Assembly (NCBI GenBank): GCA_019912905.1
Contig: JAIOHO010000586.1
Coordinates: forward strand, 1 to 7,543
DNA: 7,543 nt
Origin: Anaerolineae bacterium
GTDB taxonomy: Bacteria; Chloroflexota; Anaerolineae; Aggregatilineales; Phototrophicaceae
Reading direction: 5' to 3'
Part shown: positions 1-6,125 of the stretch, one piece after another
Numbering within the stretch: the first letter of the stretch is position 1
Layout of the letters: every line of letters starts with the position of its first letter
Translations under genes and position numbers: made by a program
The notes under the pieces: generated by a model
Seen by the model: only the letters and a program-made list of their open reading frames with translations
Database searches by the model: none
What the model was told of the DNA's origin: nothing

Positions 1-284
1 GCCCAGCCCACGTAATAACCCTGCGACCAGGCGGTAACCACCACCGGCGGTTCGCCTTCGATTCCGCTCAGGGTAAATGTCCCATCCTCCGCAGTCTGGG
101 TGATGTTTGGCGTTCCTTTGATCTGAACGATCGCGTCGGCCAGCGGGCCATCCGTGCCCGAGACGGTGCCGGAAATGGTGGGCGGCAGCGGGACCAGGTC
201 GGCCTGACCAGAGACCAGGGCCGCGGTAAACCCACACAGCACCAGCAGAACCCCGACGACAACTGCCACGCTTGACTTACTCAT
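1..284 (-). CDS. Secreted protein with carboxypeptidase-regulatory-like domain, 5' part only
   Basis: The frame is open from ATG at 284 to the left edge, giving the first 94 residues. Residues 1-28 are a typical Sec signal peptide: MSKSS, then a hydrophobic run, then an SGQA cleavage site. The Cys in LVLCG does not fit a lipobox because the residue before it is Leu. After a short linker, residues from about 36 (TISGTVSGTDGPLADAIVQI) followed by TAEDGTFTLSGI match the pattern of carboxypeptidase-regulatory-like / CarboxypepD_reg beta-sandwich domains. In that family these domains usually serve as modules of larger exported proteins. The start is supported by AAAGGTG four bases upstream. Only 13 bases separate it from the permease stop, so it is probably translated from the transporter mRNA. 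The rest of the protein, and hence its function, lies outside the window. Confidence 0.8.
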   Translation of the reverse strand, partial: MSKSSVAVVVGVLLVLCGFTAALVSGQADLVPLPPTISGTVSGTDGPLADAIVQIKGTPNITQTAEDGTFTLSGIEGEPPVVVTAWSQGYYVGW

Positions 285-297
285 GGTTCACCTTTAC

Positions 298-1440
298 TTA
301 TTTGGCCGCATAAGGATCAGCGGCATCGCGCAGGCCATCGCCCAGGAAGTTGAAGCCGAGCACCGCCACGACAATAAATGCAATGGGTGCCAGAATCCAG
401 GCATTTTGGCCCAGGGTTTGAATGTCCTGGGTGTTGCGCATCATCAGGCCCCAACTGATGAGCGGTTCGGTGATGCCAATCCCCAGGAAACTCAGGAAAG
501 ATTCGGCCAGGATCACACCGGGAACCGTCAGAGTCAGGATCACGATGACGTGGCTCAGAGTATTGGGATACAGGTGGCGGAAGATGATGCGGGTGTTCGA
601 CGCGCCCATCTCCTTGGCCGCCAGGATAAAATCGGTTTCGCGCAGGGACAGGACCTTGCCGCGCACTTCGCGGGCCAGTGTGGTCCACGTCAGCAGCGCG
701 AAGATGAGCGACATGGCGACAAACACCGTAAACGAATCGGCTGTTTTGGGCACGAGCGCTGCCAGCGCCATCCACAGCGGCAGGTTCGGGAAGGCAGCGA
801 CGAATTCCGTGAACCGCTGCAAGACATTATCGACCCAACCGCCATAATAACCGGATGCCACGCCCATGACGGAACCCACCGCGACGCTGATGATCGTGCC
901 GAACAAGCTCATACTGAGCGAGATGCGCCCGGCTTCACAGGCTTTGCCCCACAGGTCACGGCCTAATTTGTCCGTCCCCAGCAGGTAAATCGTGCCGCCC
1001 TCTTCGACCCCGAACAGATGCAGGTTGGACGGGATCAATCCCAGAAGCTTGTAGTCCGCTCCCTGGACGAGGAACTTGATTTCGTAAGCCTTGCTCGTAT
1101 CTTCCTGCCAATGGACCTGGAAGGTGACGGGATCGAGTTCGTAGGTGTAGTTATAGACGAACGGCCTCAGATGAAAATTGCCCTCATGGTCGAAAAAGCG
1201 GATCTGCTGCGGCGGAATAAACGAGGCCTGCAAGTCGATCTGAGACAAAGAGGTCGGACTGAAAAAATCCGCAAATATTGCCAGCATGACCAGCACCAGC
1301 ACCATGATCGCGCCGACAATCGAGACGGTGCTGCGCCGGAAGCGACGCCAGACTAGCTGGAAATACCCTTCGTGTTCTTCCTGCTCGTCGATGGTTTCGC
1401 TCAGCAAAACGACATCTGATTTTGCGCTTGCAGCGTCCAT
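298..1440 (-). CDS. ABC transporter permease, DppC/OppC type, with long extracytoplasmic insertion
   Basis: This is the second membrane subunit of a peptide/nickel/oligosaccharide-type ABC importer (380 aa; DppC-type proteins are commonly about 300). Residues 1-38 form an acidic and then basic cytoplasmic N-terminus. TM1 is about 40-58. Residues about 60-150 form a large extracytoplasmic insertion containing FFDHEGNFHLRPFVY and DPVTFQVHWQEDTSK. Then come the DppC hallmark GTDKLGRD (155-162), further membrane segments, and the EAA loop that docks on the ATPase (about 273-293, AAKEMGAS...RHLYPN). The ESFLSFLGIG and GDGLRDAADP motifs near the C-terminus are also typical. The ATG at 1440 is preceded by AGGGGGTG at good spacing and lies 17 bases after the stop of the upstream permease, so the two are co-transcribed. 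The insertion recalls a permease subfamily found beside long family 5 binding proteins. The transported substrate cannot be read from the sequence. Confidence 0.95.
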   Translation of the reverse strand: MDAASAKSDVVLLSETIDEQEEHEGYFQLVWRRFRRSTVSIVGAIMVLVLVMLAIFADFFSPTSLSQIDLQASFIPPQQIRFFDHEGNFHLRPFVYNYTYELDPVTFQVHWQEDTSKAYEIKFLVQGADYKLLGLIPSNLHLFGVEEGGTIYLLGTDKLGRDLWGKACEAGRISLSMSLFGTIISVAVGSVMGVASGYYGGWVDNVLQRFTEFVAAFPNLPLWMALAALVPKTADSFTVFVAMSLIFALLTWTTLAREVRGKVLSLRETDFILAAKEMGASNTRIIFRHLYPNTLSHVIVILTLTVPGVILAESFLSFLGIGITEPLISWGLMMRNTQDIQTLGQNAWILAPIAFIVVAVLGFNFLGDGLRDAADPYAAK

Positions 1441-1457
1441 GTGCGTTTCACCCCCTG

Positions 1458-2453
1458 CTAACTGTAACGAATTCGTGGATCGAGAACGGACAGGAAGATG
1501 TCCGCCAGCAAATTGCCGATCAGAATGAGCGCGCCATACATCAGCAAAAGCGAGCCGGAGATATAGATATCCTGATTGACCAGAGACTCATAGAACAACG
1601 GTCCCATCGTCGGCAGGCCAAGCACGATGGCGACTTCCAGCTCACCCTGCATCATATAGGGCAGCACGGTCCCCTGATAGGCGACGATGGTATGCAGAGC
1701 GTTCGGAACCGCGTGCTTGACGATGACGGCCCGTTCGGTCAGGCCTTTGGAGCGTGCGGTCTGCACATACTGTGCGCCAAGTACATCCAGCAGGTTCCCG
1801 CGCATCACGCGCATATTACGGGCCACACCGCCCAGCCCGGCGATGACCAGCACCGGCCAGATATGCTGGAACATATCCACTATTTTGTCCCAGCTCCAGG
1901 GTGCAAACACGTACTGGGGTGAAAAGAAATTCGTAATACTGGGTTGTCGCAGTTCAATGACGAGAATATATAAAAAGATGATGGCAATGGAAAAGCGTGG
2001 GACCGAGGTAAAAATAAAGGCAAAAATAGCCCCGAGATTGTCCCAGAATCCATATTTGCGCGGCGCGACAAAGATGCCCAGCCCGACCCCCACGACCGTC
2101 GAGATGAGATGCGCCAGCACCGCGATCAGCAGCGTTTTGGGCAGGCGGTCGGCGATCAGCTCGCCCACGTCTTTACGATAGGCAAACGAGTACCCAAACT
2201 TACCCTCCGTAGCCATGCCCTTGACCCACAGGAAAAACTGGGTCGGCAGGGGTTTGTCCAGGTCGTACTGCTCGCGCACAATCTGGGCGGCTTTTTCCGC
2301 TTCCTCGGCGGGCGAGCCTCGGTCGATCAGGTACTGACGATAGCGGCTGGCGAAATCTCCGGGTGGCAGCTTGATGACCACAAAGGAAACAATTCCAATT
2401 CCAATCAGCAAAAAGAACGCCACCGTCAATCGGCGCAGAATATAACTAAGCAT
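1458..2453 (-). CDS. ABC transporter permease, DppB/OppB type
   Basis: This is the first membrane subunit of the importer (331 aa, normal for the family). It begins MLSYILRRL with TM1 at about 9-28, followed by the LPPGDF motif (29-34) that matches the family's PGD motif. An extracytoplasmic loop of about 70 residues follows, then a membrane domain with the EAA-type cytoplasmic loop at about 229-253 (YVQTARSKGL...KHAVPN). It ends in the classic LDPRIRY. I chose the ATG at 2453 because the family normally starts at this ML.YI.RR sequence and because GGAGGGGG lies just upstream. A GTG at 2486 would add 11 residues but has no ribosome-binding site and no family support. The gene follows the binding-protein gene after a 124-base gap that holds a hairpin, and precedes the DppC-type gene by 17 bases. 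It should pair with that permease to form the channel. Confidence 0.95.
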   Translation of the reverse strand: MLSYILRRLTVAFFLLIGIGIVSFVVIKLPPGDFASRYRQYLIDRGSPAEEAEKAAQIVREQYDLDKPLPTQFFLWVKGMATEGKFGYSFAYRKDVGELIADRLPKTLLIAVLAHLISTVVGVGLGIFVAPRKYGFWDNLGAIFAFIFTSVPRFSIAIIFLYILVIELRQPSITNFFSPQYVFAPWSWDKIVDMFQHIWPVLVIAGLGGVARNMRVMRGNLLDVLGAQYVQTARSKGLTERAVIVKHAVPNALHTIVAYQGTVLPYMMQGELEVAIVLGLPTMGPLFYESLVNQDIYISGSLLLMYGALILIGNLLADIFLSVLDPRIRYS

Positions 2454-2526
2454 GCCCCCTCCGAAAACTTCTAGATGAAGCCTCACCGCCGCATTCAGGT
2501 GTCATGGGTTTTAAGATTCTATCCCG

Positions 2527-2566
2527 AAAAGGAGTGGGTCAGAGGACCAGGCCCCCAACCCACCCC
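2527..2566 (-). terminator. Hairpin plus T4 between binding-protein and permease genes: probable leaky terminator
   Basis: On minus-strand RNA, GGGGTGGGTT (2566-2557) pairs with GACCCACTCC (2540-2531) over 10 base pairs with a 16-base loop. TTTT follows immediately (2530-2527). The stem starts 11 bases after the binding-protein stop. Two of the pairs are G·U in minus-strand RNA but would be A·C mismatches in plus-strand RNA, so the structure favours the minus strand. The short U run suggests incomplete termination. This is the position where importer operons often carry a structure that stabilises or partly terminates the binding-protein message. Confidence 0.6.
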
Positions 2567-2577
2567 AATTCGAACGA

Positions 2578-4683
2578 TTAGTTGCTATAGACCGGAATGG
2601 TGTCCGGGTGATTCTGAGGCAGCTGCTCGTCCACTGGAGTCCAGAGCATATCCAGCAGGACGGCATCTTCCACCCAGGTATACATAAACACCGGCGTGCC
2701 ATCGGGAATATTCTTGACGCGCTTGGCCGTACCGAGGCCATAACGCCCGACAAAAATACCCAGGTCGTAGACATTCTCAGTGAAGATCTGGTTGTACTGG
2801 CGCATCAGTTCCTTACGGCCTGCGGCATCGTAGGTCGTGCGGTACTGGTTCACAATGTCCACCAGCTGCTGTTCGAAGTCCAGCATCTCACGGGGCTGGT
2901 CGCCCTCACGGTGCCAGTTCAGGCCGATCTTGGTGATGGGGGCCAGGGTAGTGACATTGGTAAAGGGGAGCGCGAACGCCTGACCACCACGGCTCACTTG
3001 TGCATCCCAGGTACCGGCGTTATTAACCTCGGTATTCGTGGCGCTGTCCATGATGCGCATGTTGACCTGAATGCCGACTGCGGCCCACTGGTTGACCAGC
3101 GCTTCGGCGACGCTCTGAGTTTCCTTGGCGTCCTGCGAAGCCAGCAACTGGATAACGACCGGCTCGCCCGCCATCGGGCCTTCGGTCCATTCACGAACGC
3201 CGTCGCCATTGGTGTCCATCAGCCCGATTTCGTCCAGCAGCGCATTAGCTGAGGCGACATCATACGGGTAGTAGACGACCGATTCCTTGTCGAAATCGGG
3301 GGCACCGGGGTACAGGCCGCCAGCCCAACCGCGCAGGAAAGGACCGCGCATGATCGACTGCGCAATCCCATCGCGGTCAGAGGCATAACTCATTGCCTGG
3401 CGGAAACGCAAATCACGGAACAACTCGCGAAGGGCGACATCACGATCACCGTCGACGCCAAAGTTAAGCGCGAAGTTGAACTGGACATAGTAGCCGAGGG
3501 TTTCAGGACCCCAGCTGACGTTGTAGGTCGCTTCAGGAGCCTGGGCCTGGGTCATGGCCTCGACAAAGGTGCTGGGATTTTCCAGGTTCATGTGATCGCA
3601 GTCGCCCGCGATCGTGCACAGGTCACGGCCAATCCCGCTGGGGCCTTTGCGATACTGGATTTCATCCATGTAGGGCAGTTGGTTCCCGGCCTCATCGACC
3701 TTCCAGTAGTACGGGTTGCGCCGCATGATCATCAGCTCGTCGGTCTTGTATTCGGTGATGACCCACGGCCCCATCGTGACGAGCGGCAGATCGTCCGGTT
3801 TCAGGGCGTCCGCAAAATCGCGGTAGCTCGGTTTCGGATCGGCCTCGCTCCACTTGGGATGCAGGGACTTGAGCTGATGCGCGGGCATGACATGGAAATT
3901 GTCTTCATTCATCAGGTAGAAGGCATCCAGCGGTTTGGAAACCGGGAAAGTGAAGCGGATGGTGTAATCATCCACTTTTTCCAGGGTCGCCGGTTTGCCG
4001 TCCCAGGACCAGGCATCCTGATGGCGTGGGGCAGCCACATTATCATCCAGGACGTAACCTTCCCAGACGAACATGACATCGTCCGCGGTGAACGGGACGC
4101 CGTCCGACCACTTCGCGCCTTCGATCAGGTTCATGGTCAGTTGCATACCATCGTCAGACCATTCCCAACTCTTGGCGATTTCGGGCATCAGGATGATGTC
4201 CTGATCCGCACGGAACAGCGGGCCAGTCTTGACCAGCGCGCCGTAGCGAGAGGTGTAGGATTCGATCCCGAACCAGCCCATGGTGGTCCCGGCCATGTCG
4301 TTATAACCGGCAGTCGGGCAGGCGGAGAAGCCGCGCCACAGGTCGCCATAAACGCCAATGCCGTCTTTCATACCGGACGTCAGGTAGACCTGCGGTTCTT
4401 TGGGCAGGCGTTCTTCGACCGGCGGCAGTTCGCCAGATGCAACGAACTGATCCAGCCAGGGAGCCTGGTGATATTCCGGTAGAGCTTTGTAGGTTACGAT
4501 CTGGTCGATCGGCAGCCGATTCACCTCGCCGCCGCCCACCCCAAGTTCATTCGGATCGGGGTAGGGAATCGGGGGTGCAACCTCGGCCTGGGCCGCGACT
4601 GGCACGAGCGCCGTGACGCCGAGCAGCAGGGTGATGCACGCGACCATCGCGACTGCATACCACTTTACTTGACGGACCTTCAT
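2578..4683 (-). CDS. ABC transporter substrate-binding protein, family 5 (SBP_bac_5), oversized
   Basis: This is the exported substrate-capture subunit of the importer (701 aa; many family 5 members are 500-600). Residues 1-33 are a signal peptide ending in VAAQA, with no lipobox, so anchoring is not obvious. A Pro-rich segment of about 60 residues contains LPPVEERLP (86-94). The SBP_bac_5 core follows: EIAKSWEWSDDG (168-179), GAKWSDGVPFTADDV (189-203), RRNPYYWKVD (321-330), LRFRQAMSYASDRDGI (425-440) and the C-terminal lobe. DTNGDG (490-495) resembles a calcium-binding loop. The start ATG has AGGAGG seven bases upstream. The family covers peptides, nickel, opines and oligosaccharides. Members with the LPPVEERLP-like N-terminus are found in oligosaccharide importers as well as unassigned ones, so the ligand is open. 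The hairpins on both sides suggest expression distinct from its neighbours. Confidence 0.95.
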   Translation of the reverse strand: MKVRQVKWYAVAMVACITLLLGVTALVPVAAQAEVAPPIPYPDPNELGVGGGEVNRLPIDQIVTYKALPEYHQAPWLDQFVASGELPPVEERLPKEPQVYLTSGMKDGIGVYGDLWRGFSACPTAGYNDMAGTTMGWFGIESYTSRYGALVKTGPLFRADQDIILMPEIAKSWEWSDDGMQLTMNLIEGAKWSDGVPFTADDVMFVWEGYVLDDNVAAPRHQDAWSWDGKPATLEKVDDYTIRFTFPVSKPLDAFYLMNEDNFHVMPAHQLKSLHPKWSEADPKPSYRDFADALKPDDLPLVTMGPWVITEYKTDELMIMRRNPYYWKVDEAGNQLPYMDEIQYRKGPSGIGRDLCTIAGDCDHMNLENPSTFVEAMTQAQAPEATYNVSWGPETLGYYVQFNFALNFGVDGDRDVALRELFRDLRFRQAMSYASDRDGIAQSIMRGPFLRGWAGGLYPGAPDFDKESVVYYPYDVASANALLDEIGLMDTNGDGVREWTEGPMAGEPVVIQLLASQDAKETQSVAEALVNQWAAVGIQVNMRIMDSATNTEVNNAGTWDAQVSRGGQAFALPFTNVTTLAPITKIGLNWHREGDQPREMLDFEQQLVDIVNQYRTTYDAAGRKELMRQYNQIFTENVYDLGIFVGRYGLGTAKRVKNIPDGTPVFMYTWVEDAVLLDMLWTPVDEQLPQNHPDTIPVYSN

Positions 4684-4706
4684 TTGAGTCCTCCTAGCAT
4701 ATCATG

Positions 4707-4795
4707 AAAAAATCAGACTATTGGTGCGGCTGCGGCGTTCAGGAAATCCGTCGCCACAGGGAGCGGCGGCGGGCCTGACGGGGCAGCCACCAGTC
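4707..4795 (-). terminator. Large nested stem-loop followed by T6, upstream of the binding-protein gene
   Basis: Minus-strand RNA can fold as one continuous nested stem. GACT (4795-4792) pairs with AGTC (4719-4716), GGT with ACC (4791-4789/4725-4723), GGCTGC with GCAGCC (4788-4783/4733-4728), CG with CG, TCAGG with CCTGA (4778-4774/4743-4739), and CGCCGC with GTGGCG (4771-4766/4757-4752) around an 8-base loop. That is 26 pairs with small internal loops. TGA and then TTTTTT (4712-4707) follow, 11 bases before AGGAGG. It could be an intrinsic terminator for the ATPase message or an attenuating leader for the binding-protein gene. A -10-like TATGAT (4806-4801) would start transcription almost exactly at the stem base, but I see no good -35. 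The fold was worked out by eye, without an energy calculation. Confidence 0.45.
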
Positions 4796-4855
4796 GTACC
4801 ATCATAAAATCTTTGTTCGGTGTTCCTCTTATAAGCCTCACCCCCCTTGCAGGTC

Positions 4856-4881
4856 GGAGTATGTGCAGACGCACCTGCTCC
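4856..4881 (-). other. Small hairpin just downstream of the ATPase gene
   Basis: GGAG...CTCC (4856-4859/4878-4881) encloses a GTGC/GCAC stem (4863-4866/4871-4874) with a 4-base loop. It starts 13 bases after the ATPase stop codon. An alternative pairing, GCAGGT/ACCTGC (4849-4854/4873-4878), competes with it. No T run follows on either strand, so it is at best a message-end or processing structure. The remainder of the 4684-4894 gap holds the large stem-loop described separately and the binding-protein ribosome-binding site. Confidence 0.25.
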
Positions 4882-4894
4882 CCAAATTGAGCCG

Positions 4895-5917
4895 CTACGC
4901 GCCCTCGTGTAACCAGCATGCAGCCTGGTGGTTCAGGCGCACTTCGCGCAGTTCAGGCTCCTGCTCCCGGCAGATTTTCATCACGTGCGGACAGCGCGCG
5001 GCAAACGCGCAGCCCCGAATGTGTTCCGTCGGCAGCGGGACCATGCCTTTGATTGGCACCAGATCTTTTTGACCTTTGCGCCCCAGTACGGGCACCGAAT
5101 TCAACAGGCCGACGGTGTAGGGATGCAGCGGGTCGTGGAACAAATCGCGCGTCTCGGCAAATTCCACGATTTTGCCGAGATACATGACGGCCACCTGCGC
5201 CGCCATCTGCGAGACCACCCCCAAGTTGTGCGTAATGAGGATAATGGAGGCATCAAAATCGGCCTGGAGTTCGTTCATGAGGTCCAGAATCTGCGACTGG
5301 ACGGTGACATCCAGTGCAGTCGTGGGTTCGTCGGCAATCAGAATGGAGGGGTTACATGACAGCGCCAGGGCGATCATTACCCGCTGGCGCATGCCGCCGC
5401 TCAACTGATGCGGAAATTCGTGCAGGCGCTGCTTCGGCGCGCTGATCTGCACCCGGGTGAGCATTTCCAGCGCCCGGTCGAGCGCTTCCTTATGGCCGAC
5501 GTTCTGGTGAATCTCCACCACTTCGGCAATCTGATCGCCAATCGTATACAGGGGGTTGAGAGACATCATCGGTTCCTGAAAGACGATGGCAATTTCACCC
5601 CCCCGAATATGGCGCATTTCGGGGCCGCGCGAATCGAGCTTGGCAATGTCGATGATTTCCCCGGTGTCTTTACGATGCAGCAGGATTTCGCCATCGACAA
5701 TTTTGCCGGGTGGCGAAGGAATCAAGCGCATCACGGACATGGCCGTCACACTCTTGCCGCAGCCGCTTTCACCCACCAGCCCCAGCGTGGTTTTACGAGG
5801 AAGCACCAGGTCCACACCATCCACGGAGCGCACCGTACTCTTTTCGAGAAAAAAATACGTCTTCAGATTCTTGATCTCTAAGATGGGCGATGAAGGGGCT
5901 GTGGATGCCTGGGCCAT
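4895..5917 (-). CDS. ABC transporter ATP-binding protein, DppD/OppD type
   Basis: This is a cytoplasmic ATPase subunit of a peptide/nickel-type importer (340 aa, normal length). Visible motifs are Walker A GESGCGKS (49-56), Q-loop Gln114 in VFQEPMMSLNP, signature LSGGMRQR (172-179), Walker B ILIADEP (192-198) and switch His230 in LITHNLGVV. All catalytic positions are intact. The C-terminal oligopeptide/dipeptide-transporter extension starts near HPYTVGLLNSVP (265-276). It contains GCAFAARCP with Cys303 and Cys309, then Cys316 and Cys334, the four-cysteine pattern of this extension. That pattern has been linked to an iron-sulfur cluster in a mycobacterial OppD. It is the first transporter gene in transcription order, 211 bases before the binding-protein gene. 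Its ribosome-binding site is weak (AAAGGA, 11 bases from ATG), and a promoter-like element ends close to the ATG. The usual partner ATPase (DppF/OppF) is not in the window. Confidence 0.95.
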   Translation of the reverse strand: MAQASTAPSSPILEIKNLKTYFFLEKSTVRSVDGVDLVLPRKTTLGLVGESGCGKSVTAMSVMRLIPSPPGKIVDGEILLHRKDTGEIIDIAKLDSRGPEMRHIRGGEIAIVFQEPMMSLNPLYTIGDQIAEVVEIHQNVGHKEALDRALEMLTRVQISAPKQRLHEFPHQLSGGMRQRVMIALALSCNPSILIADEPTTALDVTVQSQILDLMNELQADFDASIILITHNLGVVSQMAAQVAVMYLGKIVEFAETRDLFHDPLHPYTVGLLNSVPVLGRKGQKDLVPIKGMVPLPTEHIRGCAFAARCPHVMKICREQEPELREVRLNHQAACWLHEGA

Positions 5918-5923
5918 ACTGAA

Positions 5924-5953
5924 ATTATCCTTTAAGATTGTTTATTCACTCAA
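5924..5953 (-). promoter_or_regulatory. Candidate promoter directly upstream of the ATPase gene
   Basis: On the minus strand TTGAGT (5953-5948, 4 of 6 to TTGACA) is followed after 18 bases by GATAAT (5929-5924, 5 of 6 to TATAAT). The predicted start of transcription, about seven bases further, falls at or next to the ATG at 5917. If real, the message would be leaderless or nearly so, which would fit the weak ribosome-binding site. AAAGGA overlaps the -10 region, so the alternative is that this is simply the ribosome-binding region of a longer message. Confidence 0.35.
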
Positions 5954-5955
5954 TC

Positions 5956-5971
5956 ATGCATTCGAATTCAT
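5956..5971. promoter_or_regulatory. 16-base imperfect palindrome next to the candidate promoter
   Basis: ATGCATTCGAATTCAT reads the same on both strands except for one mismatched pair (14 of 16 positions symmetric). It sits two bases upstream of the candidate -35 of the ATPase gene, a plausible operator position. Its symmetry may instead be chance in a short AT-rich stretch. No second copy was noticed near the other genes. Confidence 0.25.
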
Positions 5972-6125
5972 ACAGTATTGCGACAGTCCCCTTCTGCGGG
6001 AACGCTGCCTCCACATACCCGGCTTCATAGGCTGTGTCCGTGAAGCAGACCAGAACCAGGAAGCCAATATAGGTGTAATATCACGTTACTCAGGTTGAGC
6101 AGAGCGCCCTGTCGGTGGAAGTTCC

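Noticed and set aside
283..966. Long plus-strand frame antisense to the DppC-type permease
   Set aside because: It overlaps a gene with clear family motifs over its full length. Its own translation is rich in His, Gln, Arg and Asp with no recognisable domain, typical of an antisense shadow of GC-rich coding DNA.
2454..2486. GTG start at 2486 for the DppB-type permease
   Set aside because: It would add 11 residues not seen in the family and has no ribosome-binding site, while the ATG at 2453 has GGAGGGGG upstream and the usual N-terminus.
3592..4482. 296-codon plus-strand frame antisense to the binding-protein gene
   Set aside because: It is entirely opposite a well-supported gene, has no recognisable motifs and no ribosome-binding site, and its length is explained by codon bias of the opposite strand.
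4713..4919. Minus-strand frame of 68 codons spanning the ATPase end and the gap
   Set aside because: It overlaps the end of the ATPase gene in another frame, has a low-complexity Pro/Ala/Arg translation, and coincides with the long stem-loop, which explains its base pattern.
6075..6089. GTAA-N7-TTAC inverted repeat, LysR-type operator shape
   Set aside because: Only four-base arms, no promoter or regulator gene beside it, and this pattern is expected often by chance.
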